A stretch of DNA of 64,000 nt from Pseudomonas quebecensis (GTDB lineage Bacteria > Pseudomonadota > Gammaproteobacteria > Pseudomonadales > Pseudomonadaceae), in the NCBI RefSeq assembly GCF_026410085.1, contig NZ_CP112866.1, positions 2,480,001 through 2,544,000 on the forward strand. The letters run 5' to 3'. The stretch's first letter is position 1; every line of letters starts with the position of its first letter. Positions 44,249 to 54,274 of the stretch are shown here, in pieces. The notes beneath the pieces are model-generated. The model was not told where the DNA came from. It searched no databases and worked only from the letters and a program-made list of their open reading frames with translations. Made by a program: the position numbers and the translations under genes.

Positions 44249-45400
44249 TTAGAACGGGTAGTTTTTCAGTTCGCGGGCGATGACCATCCGTTGAATCTCA
44301 CTGGTCCCTTCATAAATCTGCGTGATTCGCGCATCCCGGTAGTAGCGCTCCACCGGGTAATCCTCCAGGTAACCGTACCCGCCGTGGATCTGCATGGCCT
44401 GGGAACAGACCTTTTCGGCCATTTCCGAGGCGAATAGCTTGGCCTGGGACGCTTCCGACAGGCAGGGCTTGCCGGCGCTTCGCAGGCGCGCGGCGTGCAG
44501 GATCAACAGGCGCGCGGCGTTGAGGCGGGTCTGCATGTCCGCCAGCAGATTGGCCACGCTCTGGTGCTCGATAATTGCCTTGTCGAACTGCACGCGCTCA
44601 CGGGCGTAAGTCAGCGCCGCTTCGAATGCCGCACGGGCGATGCCCAGGGCCTGGGCGGCGATGCCGATACGGCCGCCTTCGAGGTTGGACAACGCAATGG
44701 CCAGGCCTTTGCCGCGCTCGCCGAGCAGGTTGGCTTCGGGCACGCTGCAGTGGTTGAGGGTGACGGCGCAGGTATCGGAGGCGCGTATGCCCATTTTGTG
44801 CTCGGTGCGGTCCACCACGAAGCCCGGCGTGTCGGTAGGCACCAGGAACGCGGAAATGCCTTTTTTGCCCAGCGCCGGGTCGGTCACCGCAAACACGATG
44901 GCCAATTTGGCCCGCTTGCCGTTGCTGACGAATTGCTTGGCGCCATTGATCACCCATTGGCCGTCGCGCAGCTCGGCACGGGTACGCAGGTTGTGCGCTT
45001 CCGAGCCGGCCTGGGGTTCGGTCAGGCAAAAGCAGCCAATCGCCTGGCCGCTGGCCAGTTGGGCGAGCCAGGTTTGTTTCTGCTGCTCGCTGCCGTAGTT
45101 GAGGATCGGCCCGCAACCCACTGAATTGTGAATACTCATCAGTGCGCCAGTGGCGCCATCCCCTGCCGATATCTCTTCCACGGCCAGGGCGTAGGCCACG
45201 TAATCGACGTAGGTGCCGCCCCATTCTTCGGGCACGACCATGCCGAGCAGGCCCAATTCGCCCATTTTCGCCACGAGGCCATCGTCGATCCAGCCGGCTT
45301 TCTCCCAGGCCTGGGCGTGGGGGGCGATTTCACCGCGGGCAAAGTCGCGCGCCATGTCGCGGATCATCACTTGCTCTTCTGTGTATTCAATGTCTTGCAT
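44249..45400 (-). CDS. Acyl-CoA dehydrogenase (branched-chain type)
   Basis: A 383-residue flavoprotein. Motifs: [34 protein letters not shown], and [18 protein letters not shown] with the catalytic Glu. It differs clearly from the enzyme at 42079-43206 although both have the same fold. The 3-hydroxyisobutyryl-CoA hydrolase gene is 3 bases upstream on the same strand, so isobutyryl-CoA (valine breakdown) is a likely substrate. The gene converges on the + strand operon across the REP palindrome. Confidence 0.92.
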   Translation of the reverse strand: MQDIEYTEEQVMIRDMARDFARGEIAPHAQAWEKAGWIDDGLVAKMGELGLLGMVVPEEWGGTYVDYVAYALAVEEISAGDGATGALMSIHNSVGCGPILNYGSEQQKQTWLAQLASGQAIGCFCLTEPQAGSEAHNLRTRAELRDGQWVINGAKQFVSNGKRAKLAIVFAVTDPALGKKGISAFLVPTDTPGFVVDRTEHKMGIRASDTCAVTLNHCSVPEANLLGERGKGLAIALSNLEGGRIGIAAQALGIARAAFEAALTYARERVQFDKAIIEHQSVANLLADMQTRLNAARLLILHAARLRSAGKPCLSEASQAKLFASEMAEKVCSQAMQIHGGYGYLEDYPVERYYRDARITQIYEGTSEIQRMVIARELKNYPF

Positions 45401-45403
45401 GAG

Positions 45404-46507
45404 TTATTTCGCAACCTGCTCGAAGTCGTGGAAGAAGCTGTCGACATGCGCGGCATCCAACGCCTGGAGCGTCGGCGGATGCCAGCGCGGGGACTTGTCC
45501 TTATCGATGATCAGGGCACGCACGCCCTCGATCAGGTCGCCACGCTCGAACCACTGACGGTCCAGGTGCAACTCCAGCGCGAAGCATTGTTCCAACCGCA
45601 GACGGCGGCCACGGCGCAGCATCTGCAGGGTTACGGCCATGGCCAGGGGGGAACGGGTCTGCATCAGGTGCACGGTGTTCAACGCCCACTCGTGGCTGTC
45701 GGCCACGGTGACGGCCTGCAATTGCTCGACGATGCTTGGGATATCGGGCAGGGCGAAGAAATGGTCAATGGCCGGACGCAGCGCCGCCAGCGGCGCGTCC
45801 GGCAGCCGTTGCACGGCAAGCTTGGCTAACACGCCTTGCAGGTCTTTGAGCGGCGCGTCATGCCATTGCAGGCGGTCGAGTTTCTGGTCGAGCTCGGCAA
45901 GCCTGGCGCTGTCCAGGTACCAATTTGCCAGGCCGCAGTAGAGTGCATCCGCCGCGCGGATCTGCACCCCGGTCACGCCGAGGTAAATGCCCAGCTCCCC
46001 GGGAATACGCGGCAGAAAGTAGCTGCCGCCCACATCCGGGAAGTAACCGATCGCCACCTCCGGCATTGCCAGGCGGCTGCGCTCGGTGACTACGCGCAGG
46101 TCTGCGCCTTGCACCAGCCCCATGCCGCCGCCCAACACAAAGCCATCCATTAAGGCCAACACCGGTTTGCGGTAATGGTGGATGGCCAGGTCGAGCGCAT
46201 ATTCTTCGACGAAAAAATCCTGGTGCAGGGTGTCGCCGCTTTTGAAACTGGCGTAGAGGGAGCGAATATCGCCGCCGGCACAGAAGGCTTTGTCGCCAGC
46301 GCCGCGCAGGACCACGGCATGGACCTCGGGATCGTCCGCCCAGGCCTGCAATTGCCGGGTCATGTGGCGGACCATGTCGAGGGTAATGGCATTGAGACCG
46401 GCGGGACGGTTGAGGGTAAGGTGCCCGATATGGTTACGAACCTCGGCGAGCACCTCGTCCTGAGGCGCATCAGCCCGGCTTGCTTCGGATGAAACCTGAG
46501 CAGTCAT
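45404..46507 (-). CDS. 3-hydroxyisobutyryl-CoA hydrolase-like enoyl-CoA hydratase
   Basis: A 367-residue crotonase-fold enzyme, longer than hydratases (about 260). Motifs: VLRGAGDKAFCAGGDIRSLY, GFVLGGGMGLVQGADLRV and MPEVAIGYFPDVGGSYFLPR, which are typical of 3-hydroxyisobutyryl-CoA hydrolase of the valine pathway. The C-terminal extension SRPLAMAVTLQMLRR-like region also matches that family. The start at 46507 follows GGGAG on the minus strand; a longer in-frame start adds 39 residues without homology. It is the first gene of the two-gene - strand unit. Confidence 0.9.
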   Translation of the reverse strand: MTAQVSSEASRADAPQDEVLAEVRNHIGHLTLNRPAGLNAITLDMVRHMTRQLQAWADDPEVHAVVLRGAGDKAFCAGGDIRSLYASFKSGDTLHQDFFVEEYALDLAIHHYRKPVLALMDGFVLGGGMGLVQGADLRVVTERSRLAMPEVAIGYFPDVGGSYFLPRIPGELGIYLGVTGVQIRAADALYCGLANWYLDSARLAELDQKLDRLQWHDAPLKDLQGVLAKLAVQRLPDAPLAALRPAIDHFFALPDIPSIVEQLQAVTVADSHEWALNTVHLMQTRSPLAMAVTLQMLRRGRRLRLEQCFALELHLDRQWFERGDLIEGVRALIIDKDKSPRWHPPTLQALDAAHVDSFFHDFEQVAK

Positions 46508-46672
46508 CTCTAACTCCCTGCTTTTATTGTTCTTTATCAAGAGGTCCGCAGACGGACCATCCCGCGATCCTACCAGCGCAAATTTGCCCAGTACAACCGT
46601 GAATCCTGCAGGTCGTTCCTGCATTTATGCACACGCCGGGAGGGCGGGACAGCCCGCCCGACGTTATGCCCG

Positions 46673-47383
46673 TCAGGGCACACGGCTGGCCAGTACCTGG
46701 CCGATGCTGCGGCGCCGTGCGTGAACTTGCGCAGCGTGAATCAACTGCTCCAGCTCGGTGGGAGCCACGTCATAGAATTGCTCCATTTCAGCCAGTGCCA
46801 GCTTCAGGTCGGCAGCGGTGACGGCGGCATCGCGTGTGGCATTCGGGTCGGGCAGGATCGCTGCGGGTGCCTCCACCGCACCCTTGGGATAACGCGTGCG
46901 CGTGGCGTTATTGTAGGCCAGCGCGCAGCAGAGCAAGGCACCGGCGCCCATCAGCACCGCGCCGAGCTCCTGCCAGCCAAGTGCCGCAGAGGCCGGATCC
47001 GCCAGCACCAGCGTCATGGCCAGGCCACCCGCCGGCGGGTGCAGGCAGCGCAACCAGCACATCAGCACCACGCTCATGCCGGCCGCCAGGCAGGCGCCGC
47101 CGAGGGTGCGGCCCAGTACCCTGGCTACTAATAAAGCGACCACGCCGGCGCACAGGTAACTGCCGATGATCGACCAGGGTTGCGCCAACGCACCGGACGA
47201 CACGGCGAACAGCAGCACCGCTGACGCCCCCAACGGGCCGAGCAGGTGCAACGCGACATCCATGCCAAAGACTTGGGCGCACAGCCAGACACTGAACAGG
47301 GTGCCCAGCGCCATGCCGATGGCGGCGCGGCTCCATTCCGAAGGGCGGGTGTTGATAGCAGCGGGGAACCAGCGAGCAAGCAT
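46673..47383 (-). CDS. HPP-family membrane protein
   Basis: A 236-residue inner-membrane protein with four or five helices. The family motif is present as LHPPAGGLAMTLVLADPA (about residues 125-142). Some HPP proteins carry a CBS domain behind the membrane part; this one ends instead in a 70-residue helical tail. Plant relatives transport nitrite in chloroplasts; the bacterial substrate is unknown. The start at 47383 gives the usual MLARWFPAAINTRP N-terminus; an in-frame extension of 41 residues upstream is considered spurious. Confidence 0.85.
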   Translation of the reverse strand: MLARWFPAAINTRPSEWSRAAIGMALGTLFSVWLCAQVFGMDVALHLLGPLGASAVLLFAVSSGALAQPWSIIGSYLCAGVVALLVARVLGRTLGGACLAAGMSVVLMCWLRCLHPPAGGLAMTLVLADPASAALGWQELGAVLMGAGALLCCALAYNNATRTRYPKGAVEAPAAILPDPNATRDAAVTAADLKLALAEMEQFYDVAPTELEQLIHAAQVHARRRSIGQVLASRVP

Positions 47384-47553
47384 TGATGAGATCCATAAAC
47401 GGCGGGCAAAAAAAAGACTCGTCTGGTCACCCGGAAAAGTCTTTGGACGCTCCTGCCGCTGGGCAGGAACGCGAGCAGTGTGCCGTGGGGCTTCGTTCAG
47501 CGCCAATGCATATTAATGAGGGTTAAATACAAAAAAATTGGATTGAAGCGGTG

Positions 47554-47787
47554 TCAGCCGAACGGAATCGAACAGATGACACTGGCCAGCGGCGTATTGC
47601 GTTCACCCAGTACGCGGCTGTCGGTTTCTTCGTTGAAGAGCCGTTTGCGCAGACATTCCTGCAGGGCGGGTTCACTGGCCAGAGGGCCTTTGAGGGCGAC
47701 GAGGGCGTCGCGCAGTTCCATCAGTCGATCCAGGGGCGGCACGGGCAGGGGGCCGACATGCAGTTCATTGCAAATATCGTATGGCAC
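47554..47787 (-). CDS. Small conserved hypothetical protein
   Basis: A 77-residue soluble protein with two cysteines (DICNEL and QECLRKR) and a third near the end (SVICSIPFG). I do not recognise the family. It looks coding by third-position GC, the ATG and the absence of any gene on the other strand. A perfect TGGCGGTAA hairpin lies 75 bases upstream. Confidence 0.55.
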   Translation of the reverse strand: MPYDICNELHVGPLPVPPLDRLMELRDALVALKGPLASEPALQECLRKRLFNEETDSRVLGERNTPLASVICSIPFG

Positions 47788-47861
47788 GGCATTTTCCTCT
47801 CATGAAGTAAACCACGGCAGTGGTTGCGGCCCATAGCGTCCTTGTTGTTATCCATGGCCTG

Positions 47862-47883
47862 TGGCGGTAAATGATTACCGCCA
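47862..47883. repeat. TGGCGGTAA-ATGA-TTACCGCCA palindrome
   Basis: A perfect 9-base inverted repeat with a 4-base centre lies in the 206-base gap between the GT39 gene end (47994) and the small gene at 47787. No T run follows on either strand. Zinc- or nickel-responsive and LacI-type operators have this form, so a regulator site for the small gene is possible. Confidence 0.5.
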
Positions 47884-47993
47884 TTGGTCACGGAGTTTAC
47901 AGTCGCGTTTCAGGCGCGGGAAAGGGAAAAGACAGCAGTCATTACGCATAGCTGCGTAGGACGTTTCTGCACTCGCGGCCTTTGTGTAAAGAT

Positions 47994-49616
47994 TCACAAT
48001 GCCGACGGTTTACTCAGGTGCAGCAGCACATAAGGGTTGCGGTCGAACTCCCCGGTGAGCGTCGGGGTAAGACCGCGAAAACGCGGGTCCTGCAACCCTT
48101 CGAAGTCCGCCTGGCTCATCACCAGCCAGGCCGGCCCCTGCAGCGGCGCCAGGTCGGAGGCTTGCTGGGTAAACAATGGCACTTGGTCGCAATCGAGGTT
48201 AACCATGTACTTGATCGCTTTGGCGTCTTTGCCCAGGCCGTGCAATACCACCGGCGCACGCGCTTGCATCACCTGCTCGTGCACCTGGAGGGTAAAGGTG
48301 CGAGTGTCGTAGAGGCTGCGCTCCAACGGCTCGACCACCAGGATATATGTGGCCCACACCGCCAGTACGGCGGTCAGTGCCGGACCCGTCGCGCGCAGGC
48401 GCGCCTTGAGCAAGCCCAGCACCGCCAGCACCTGCAATGCCGCCAGTAAGCTGATTATCGGCATCAGATGGCCCAATGGCTCGGGGTAGCGCGCACGCAT
48501 GAACACCAGCCCGGCGATCAGCAGCACGGGCAACAGCGTCCAGAGACCCAGCATGAAGCCCCGCAACCAGGCAAACGCCCGCCCTTGGGTCACGTAAAAA
48601 GGGTACGCCGCGATAATCGCCGCCATGGGCAACATAGGCAGCACGTAGCGCGCCTTTTTCGCCTGGGGAATCGACAAGCCCAGCAGCACCAGCAGGGCGG
48701 CGGCAGCGCAATAACCCACCAGTTTCAAGCCCGGCTGCGGCGTCTGCCTCCCGCCCAGGGCTACCGCCAGCAGTACCAGCCATGCCATCGGGTAGGCCAG
48801 GGCGTAATTGCCCAGCGAGCTGGAGAAGTAATACAACGCACCGCTGGACCCTTCGCTGCCATCCATGCGCCCCAGAAACTGCATGCGGATCACGTCCTGC
48901 ATGAAGGTCTCGCCGCCGCTGAGCTTGGCCAGCAACAGCAACAGGCCCACGCAGGCCACCAGCAACGCCAGCGCCAGAAAGCCAAAGCTGAACAGCTGAC
49001 GCCATTGGCGATTGATCAGGTAGTAACTGCAGAGTACGCCTGTGGGCACCACCAGGCCGATCGGCCCGCGCACTGCAAACCCCACGATCAAAAGCAGGTA
49101 CACCCAGTGCAGGCGCTTGCCCGCGTCGAAGTGATCATGGGCGTAACCGAGGTAGAACACTGCCAATGTGACTGCGGCGAGCATCTGGTCCAGGGACACC
49201 GCGCGGGTTTCGCTGATAAAGGTGCTGCTGAGCAGCAACAGCGCAACGCTCAGCAAACCCCAACGTTGGGAGTACGGGGCGGTCAAGCGATAGATCAGGG
49301 TCACGATCAGCGCCGAGGCCATCGCCGTGGGCAGCCAGGCGGTAAAGCTGCTGACGTGTCCCAGCGGCAACGACAGCAGCCACGTGAGCAGCGTCGACGT
49401 CGCCAGGTAATCGGCGTAGGGCTGGCCATAGGTGGTGGGAAAAAAGCTCGGCCCATGCCGCAGCATTTCCTGGGCAAACACCACAAAGCGCGAATCGAAA
49501 CCGATGATCGCCTGGTTCCAGTTACCGGCAATGAACAACAGCAGGCCCAACAGCCCCAACACCAGGGATTGGCGGCGAACCGTGGCATTGAGCAGGGGCG
49601 ATCGGGTTTTGTTCAC
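47994..49616 (-). CDS. Glycosyltransferase family 39 (ArnT-like) membrane protein
   Basis: A 540-residue integral membrane protein of the PMT/ArnT type that transfers a sugar from a lipid carrier on the periplasmic face. It has an acidic FDSRFVVFAQEMLRHG loop after the first helix in place of the DExR motif of ArnT, then about eleven helices and a soluble C-terminal domain. It is distinct from the true ArnT in this cluster and is the last gene of the arn operon. GTG at 49616 is the start, with GGAAG 8 bases before it in the end of ugd. Its acceptor is unknown. Confidence 0.82.
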   Translation of the reverse strand: MNKTRSPLLNATVRRQSLVLGLLGLLLFIAGNWNQAIIGFDSRFVVFAQEMLRHGPSFFPTTYGQPYADYLATSTLLTWLLSLPLGHVSSFTAWLPTAMASALIVTLIYRLTAPYSQRWGLLSVALLLLSSTFISETRAVSLDQMLAAVTLAVFYLGYAHDHFDAGKRLHWVYLLLIVGFAVRGPIGLVVPTGVLCSYYLINRQWRQLFSFGFLALALLVACVGLLLLLAKLSGGETFMQDVIRMQFLGRMDGSEGSSGALYYFSSSLGNYALAYPMAWLVLLAVALGGRQTPQPGLKLVGYCAAAALLVLLGLSIPQAKKARYVLPMLPMAAIIAAYPFYVTQGRAFAWLRGFMLGLWTLLPVLLIAGLVFMRARYPEPLGHLMPIISLLAALQVLAVLGLLKARLRATGPALTAVLAVWATYILVVEPLERSLYDTRTFTLQVHEQVMQARAPVVLHGLGKDAKAIKYMVNLDCDQVPLFTQQASDLAPLQGPAWLVMSQADFEGLQDPRFRGLTPTLTGEFDRNPYVLLHLSKPSAL

Positions 49617-49619
49617 GTC

Positions 49620-50999
49620 TCAGGCTTCCACGACCTGCGGCACCCACTGTTGCTGGGGAATCGGCAATTGGCAGGAGTCGCCACGGCCCATCGGGAAGTA
49701 TTGGAAGCCTTTGCGCGCCAGGCGCTCACCGTCGTAGAGGTTGCGGCCGTCGAAAATCACCGGCGTTTTCAGGCGCTGGTGGATCAGGTCGAAGTCCGGC
49801 GCCTTGAATTGCTGCCACTCGGTGCACACGATCAGCGCATCGGCGCCCACCAGGGTGGATTCAGGCGTGCCCATCAGCATCAGGCGTGTCTCATCGGCAT
49901 AGATGCGCTGGGTTTCCTGCATGGCCTCGGGGTCGAAGGCGCGCACGTCGGCCCCGGCGTCCCACAGGGCTTCCATCAATACGCGGCTGGGGGCGTCGCG
50001 CATGTCATCGGTGTTGGGTTTGAAGGCCAGGCCCCACAGGGCGAAGGTCTTGCCGCGCAGGTTGCCTTTGAAGAACGCGTTGATACGCTCGAACAGCTTG
50101 CTCTTCTGACGCTGGTTGATCGCTTCGACGGCTTCCAGCAGGTCGCTGGAGCAGTTGGCCTGCTTGGCACTGTGGATCAGCGCGCGCATGTCTTTGGGGA
50201 AGCACGAGCCTCCATAGCCGCAACCGGGATAGATAAAGTGGTAGCCGATGCGCGAATCGGCGCCGATGCCCAGGCGCACGGCTTCAATGTCGGCGCCCAA
50301 GTGTTCGGCCAGCTCGGCGATCTGGTTGATAAAGCTGATCTTGGTGGCCAGCATGCAGTTGGCGGCGTATTTGGTCAGCTCGGCGCTGCGCAGGTCCATG
50401 AAGATAATGCGGTCATGGTTGCGGTTGAACGGTGCGTACAGATCGCGCATGACCTCGCGCACTTCTTCGCGCTCGCAGCCGATGATGATGCGGTCCGGCC
50501 GGCGGCAGTCGGCAACCGCCGAGCCTTCCTTGAGGAATTCGGGGTTGGAGACGATATCGAACGCCAGGCTGCGGCCGGCCAGGTGCAAGGCTTTGTCGAT
50601 ATGAGCGCGCAGGGTGTCGCCGGTGCCCACGGGCACGGTGGACTTTTCCACCAGAATGACCGGCTCGATCCGATGGCGAGCCACGGCATCGCCGACCGAC
50701 AGCACGTATTTCAGATCCGCCGAACCGTCTTCATCCGACGGCGTGCCCACCGCGATGAAGAGCACCTCACCGTGCTCGACGGCGAGTTTCTCGTCATAGG
50801 TAAAGTGCAATCGCCCGCTTTCGAGGTTCTCCTTGACCATGGCGGCCAGCCCCGGCTCGAAGATACTCACATGGCCCTGCTGCAGCAGCTTGACCTTGTT
50901 TTGATCGACATCCATGCAGATGACATCGTGACCGACTTCGGCCAATACGGTGGCCTGCACCAGGCCGACGTAACCACTACCAAATACGCTGATTTTCAT
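49620..50999 (-). CDS. ugd: UDP-glucose 6-dehydrogenase
   Basis: Oxidises UDP-glucose to UDP-glucuronate, the first step of L-Ara4N synthesis. It has 459 residues. The N-terminal Rossmann motif is [11 protein letters not shown], followed by the TGK-equivalent [13 protein letters not shown] and the catalytic Cys in [14 protein letters not shown]. The start at 50999 overlaps the arnF stop as ATGA, so the upstream in-frame extension through arnF is rejected. P. aeruginosa has ugd at the same place in its arn operon, from memory. Confidence 0.96.
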   Translation of the reverse strand: MKISVFGSGYVGLVQATVLAEVGHDVICMDVDQNKVKLLQQGHVSIFEPGLAAMVKENLESGRLHFTYDEKLAVEHGEVLFIAVGTPSDEDGSADLKYVLSVGDAVARHRIEPVILVEKSTVPVGTGDTLRAHIDKALHLAGRSLAFDIVSNPEFLKEGSAVADCRRPDRIIIGCEREEVREVMRDLYAPFNRNHDRIIFMDLRSAELTKYAANCMLATKISFINQIAELAEHLGADIEAVRLGIGADSRIGYHFIYPGCGYGGSCFPKDMRALIHSAKQANCSSDLLEAVEAINQRQKSKLFERINAFFKGNLRGKTFALWGLAFKPNTDDMRDAPSRVLMEALWDAGADVRAFDPEAMQETQRIYADETRLMLMGTPESTLVGADALIVCTEWQQFKAPDFDLIHQRLKTPVIFDGRNLYDGERLARKGFQYFPMGRGDSCQLPIPQQQWVPQVVEA

Positions 51000-51397
51000 G
51001 GGGCATTCCTGGGACTTGTAGAGCGAGCACGACGAGAGTTGATAACCAGCACACCCAGGATGACAAATGCCACCCCGAGAGTTTTCGAAAGCGAAAAATG
51101 TTCGTTGAACACCGGCAGGCCGGCCGCCAGCAGGTACACCAGCGCGTAGCTGATGCTCAGCAGCGAATAGGCCCGACCCAGCGGCAGGTGCTTGAGGGCC
51201 ACCAACCAGCAAAGCATCGACAGGGCGTAGGCACAGATCGCCAGAACCACCACCCCGAGGGCTGCAAGATCGATCTGCGCATTGAGCCATTCATGGGGCA
51301 ACGGTAAACGCGTCATGCTCCAACGCATGCCCAACTGCGCCGCGCTGACCAGGCCCACGCTGCCCAAGGCCAGGGCAAACCCGCGCGCCCGGCTCAT
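50996..51397 (-). CDS. arnF: Undecaprenyl phosphate-aminoarabinose flippase subunit ArnF
   Basis: A 133-residue four-helix SMR-type membrane protein that pairs with ArnE to move undecaprenyl-phosphate-L-Ara4N across the inner membrane. The [25 protein letters not shown] segment is characteristic. The start at 51397 overlaps the arnE stop (ATGA); the end overlaps the ugd start. Identification rests on its place between arnE and ugd as well as the sequence. Confidence 0.9.
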   Translation of the reverse strand: MSRARGFALALGSVGLVSAAQLGMRWSMTRLPLPHEWLNAQIDLAALGVVVLAICAYALSMLCWLVALKHLPLGRAYSLLSISYALVYLLAAGLPVFNEHFSLSKTLGVAFVILGVLVINSRRARSTSPRNAP

Positions 51398-51741
51398 ACC
51401 TGACGCCCCAGCAACACTACGCCGGCAATCACCAGCGCGACGCCCAGCCAATGCCGCGCGTCGATGGGCTCTTTGAACACAAAGCGCGCCACCAGGGTGA
51501 CCAAGACAAAATTCAGGCTGAGCATCGGGTAAGCGATGCCCACCTCAAGGCGCTGCAATACGAGCAGCCATACCAACAGTCCGAAGCCCAGGCACAGCAG
51601 GGCCGACCACAGCCACGGCGAACGTAGCTTCAGCGCCCAGCCGTCGGGCAATTCTCGCCAGCTTTCCACGGCAAACTTCTGCGAGACCTGGCCCATGCAG
51701 GTGAGCAGGCAGGCGCTGAGTAACAGAAGCAGGGTGATCAT
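51394..51741 (-). CDS. arnE: Undecaprenyl phosphate-aminoarabinose flippase subunit ArnE
   Basis: A 115-residue four-helix membrane protein, the partner of ArnF. It has the [10 protein letters not shown] motif in the first helix region and [26 protein letters not shown], as expected for ArnE. It overlaps arnT by 4 bases upstream (ATGA) and arnF by 4 bases downstream, so translation is coupled throughout. Confidence 0.92.
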   Translation of the reverse strand: MITLLLLLSACLLTCMGQVSQKFAVESWRELPDGWALKLRSPWLWSALLCLGFGLLVWLLVLQRLEVGIAYPMLSLNFVLVTLVARFVFKEPIDARHWLGVALVIAGVVLLGRQV

Positions 51742-53393
51742 TGCGCGACCTGCGGGAAGATCAGGATCACGATATTGCCCTGCGCATACCGCTGGCCGTC
51801 TGCGGGCAGCAGGGCGAGTTCTTCCTTCTCACCCTGGCTATTGACGCGCATCACCACGCCCACGGGGCCGCTGCGACGGGTTTGGGCCATCCAGGCCTGG
51901 ATCTGATTGCGGTCGACCAGACGATGAGCGGTGTCCGCATAGGCCAGGCCGTATTTCACCTCGCCAGAGGTGTTGTACAGCGTGATGTCGGGCCGTTTCA
52001 GTCGCCATGACAACGCCGCGGAGGCGCCCAGGTCGTTGCTCAACAGCGCAATGGAAGGCTTGAGTTCTTCGGCATGATCGATGATGAACTGGTCCGGGGT
52101 CTTGTTATAAACCACCGAATGGGGCAATGCGGCGGGCACCAGCGCAACCAGCAGGCCGCTGCCGATCAGCGGTGCGGCCCACAGCGTCGCCGGGCGTACC
52201 GCTTGCAGCAGGTTGACCAGGACCCAGCCGGCGAGGCAGGTGAATACCAGCACCAGACTAAGGGTTTCATCACCCTGTACGTACACTGACTTCTTCAGTT
52301 GGAACCAACCGAGCGCCAATAGGGCAAGCACGCCGATCACCAGGTTCAGCCACCCGTTGATGCGTACCACGCGGTCACGGCCTTGAGCGAGTTTGTCGCT
52401 CAAGGTAGAGCCCATCAGCAAAGCCAGGGGCAGCAGGCACGGCATGATGTACGCAGGCAGTTTGCCTTTGGCCAGGCTGAAGAATGCCAGGGGCATCAAT
52501 AGCCACAGCAGCAAGTACGCGGTGTCGGGCAGGCGCCGGTCCTGCCACGCCTGTTTGAGGCTGGACGGCAGCAGGGCAACCCAGGGCAGCGTGAACGCCA
52601 CCAGCAAGGGCAGGTAATACCAGAACGGCTCGGCGTGCTGCGCGTCTTCGCCGGCAAAGCGTTGGATATGCTCATGCCAAAAGAAAAAGTGCCAGTAATC
52701 CGGCTCTTGCAGGTGCACGGTCAAGGCCCATGGCAGGCTGACCAGCATCGCCGCAGCCACGGCCACTGGGCCGAACTTGAACAATTCCATCGAGCGTTTC
52801 TGCCAGACGGCGTAGGGCAGGGCGATCAATACCGGCAGTAACCAGGCCAGGAAGCCCTTGGTCATGAAACCCATGCCACAGGCCACGCCCAGCAAGGCCC
52901 AGGACCACAGCCTGGCACGCGGCGTGCGGCTGGCGAAGCAGAACCACAGGGCTACGCCCGTCAGGTTGACCCAGAAGGTGAACTGCGGGTCCAGATTGGC
53001 GTAGCCACCGAGCATCGCCACGCTGACGAAACTCATGTACAGCACAGTGCTGACCAGGCTTTTCTGCGGGTCGTTCCACAACCGGCGGGCCATCAGGTAA
53101 ACCAGCAGGATACTCAAGCCGGTGCTCAAGGCCGACGCAAAACGCACGCCGAACAGGTTCTGCCCGAACATGGCCTGACCGAGCGCAATCATCCAGTAAC
53201 CGGCGGCAGGTTTCTCGAAATAGCGGATACCCATAAAGTGCGGCGCGGCCCACTTGCCGGTCAGCAGCATTTCCTGACTGATCTGCGCATAGCGGGTTTC
53301 ATCCGGAATCCACAGGCCGTGGGTGGCCAGCGGTAACAGGTAAAACACGCCAAACGCCAGCAGGAGCAAGGGCAATGCCCAACGGCGCGTCAT
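51738..53393 (-). CDS. arnT: 4-amino-4-deoxy-L-arabinose transferase ArnT
   Basis: A 551-residue integral membrane transferase that moves L-Ara4N from undecaprenyl phosphate to lipid A at the periplasmic face, giving resistance to polymyxins and other cationic peptides. The acidic loop [15 protein letters not shown] after helix 1 is the catalytic signature; [15 protein letters not shown] follows. About twelve helices and a C-terminal periplasmic domain are present. The start at 53393 overlaps the arnD stop (ATGA); an in-frame codon seven residues earlier is rejected. Confidence 0.95.
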   Translation of the reverse strand: MTRRWALPLLLLAFGVFYLLPLATHGLWIPDETRYAQISQEMLLTGKWAAPHFMGIRYFEKPAAGYWMIALGQAMFGQNLFGVRFASALSTGLSILLVYLMARRLWNDPQKSLVSTVLYMSFVSVAMLGGYANLDPQFTFWVNLTGVALWFCFASRTPRARLWSWALLGVACGMGFMTKGFLAWLLPVLIALPYAVWQKRSMELFKFGPVAVAAAMLVSLPWALTVHLQEPDYWHFFFWHEHIQRFAGEDAQHAEPFWYYLPLLVAFTLPWVALLPSSLKQAWQDRRLPDTAYLLLWLLMPLAFFSLAKGKLPAYIMPCLLPLALLMGSTLSDKLAQGRDRVVRINGWLNLVIGVLALLALGWFQLKKSVYVQGDETLSLVLVFTCLAGWVLVNLLQAVRPATLWAAPLIGSGLLVALVPAALPHSVVYNKTPDQFIIDHAEELKPSIALLSNDLGASAALSWRLKRPDITLYNTSGEVKYGLAYADTAHRLVDRNQIQAWMAQTRRSGPVGVVMRVNSQGEKEELALLPADGQRYAQGNIVILIFPQVAQ

Positions 53394-54274
53394 GCCTGCT
53401 GCACTCCCAGCCAACCCTCGCGGCCACTCAACGCACCGCGCACCAGGTGTTGCTGGGGCAGGGTGGTGAGGTCCGTGGGCAACAAGTCGCCCAGCGGTGT
53501 GAAATCGATGCCGCGCTGCCCTGCCTGGGCGAGCAACCGGCGAAAATCTTGAGCCATCAGAATCCCTTCTACTTCTGCATGGATGGTATAGACGTTGAGC
53601 TTCGACGCCGTGAAGCGGTCAAGAATGAAGTTATTGAAATCCTTGGCGGCGACCACCGGCCCGACCACTTCGTCGAACGTCGGCAGGTCCACCGGAATTT
53701 GGGGCGTACCCGCGCTGCCGTCAGCCAATGTCGGCCGAAACAGGCTAGTGCCCCGGCAATCGCTGTTGTAGCGAAAGTTGAAACCTTGTTTGGCTTGCAC
53801 GACGCGCTCATCGGCACGCCAGCCGGCCGCCGCTGAGCAGTCGATGCGCGCGCCGAGGATGTCGCTCAGGGTGTCCACGCCACGTCGAATCTGCTCGATC
53901 AACTGCGCCTCGCTCCAGCGCCCGGTGTTGGCCTGCCAGCCATGGTGATCCCAGGCGTGCAGGCCGACTTCATGCCCGGCGGCCTTGGCCTGGCGCATCA
54001 AGTGCCCCAGGTCGCGGCCGATGGGCTTGCCCGGCCAGGCAGTGCCCGCCAGCAGGATGTCCCAGCCATACAGGCCGGCGGCATTGGAGCGCAGCATCTT
54101 CCACAGAAATTGCGGGCGGATCAGGCGCCACAGGTGGCGCCCCATGTTGTCCGGCCCGACACTGAAGAAGAACGTCGCTTTCACCCCGGCTTCATCCAGG
54201 GATTCGAGCAACCGTGGCACACCTTCGCGGGTGCCACGGTAGGTATCGACGTCGATGCGAAGACCTGCCTGCAT
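53390..54274 (-). CDS. arnD: 4-deoxy-4-formamido-L-arabinose-phosphoundecaprenol deformylase ArnD
   Basis: A 294-residue polysaccharide-deacetylase-fold hydrolase that removes the formyl group from undecaprenyl-phosphate-L-Ara4FN so that the product can be flipped. Motifs: the metal-binding Asp in [13 protein letters not shown] near the N-terminus and the HxxxxH-like [11 protein letters not shown] (about 111-121). The length is normal. Its ATG shares one base with the arnA stop, and its stop overlaps the arnT start. Confidence 0.96.
   Translation of the reverse strand: MQAGLRIDVDTYRGTREGVPRLLESLDEAGVKATFFFSVGPDNMGRHLWRLIRPQFLWKMLRSNAAGLYGWDILLAGTAWPGKPIGRDLGHLMRQAKAAGHEVGLHAWDHHGWQANTGRWSEAQLIEQIRRGVDTLSDILGARIDCSAAAGWRADERVVQAKQGFNFRYNSDCRGTSLFRPTLADGSAGTPQIPVDLPTFDEVVGPVVAAKDFNNFILDRFTASKLNVYTIHAEVEGILMAQDFRRLLAQAGQRGIDFTPLGDLLPTDLTTLPQQHLVRGALSGREGWLGVQQA

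Noticed and set aside
46642..46659. GGGCGGG-ACAG-CCCGCCC hairpin behind the HPP gene
   Set aside because: Stable but without a T run; termination cannot be argued from sequence alone.
48468..51149. An 893-codon open frame on the + strand across the GT39 gene and ugd
   Set aside because: Rich in Gln, His and Ala with no domain, and antisense to two well-supported genes.
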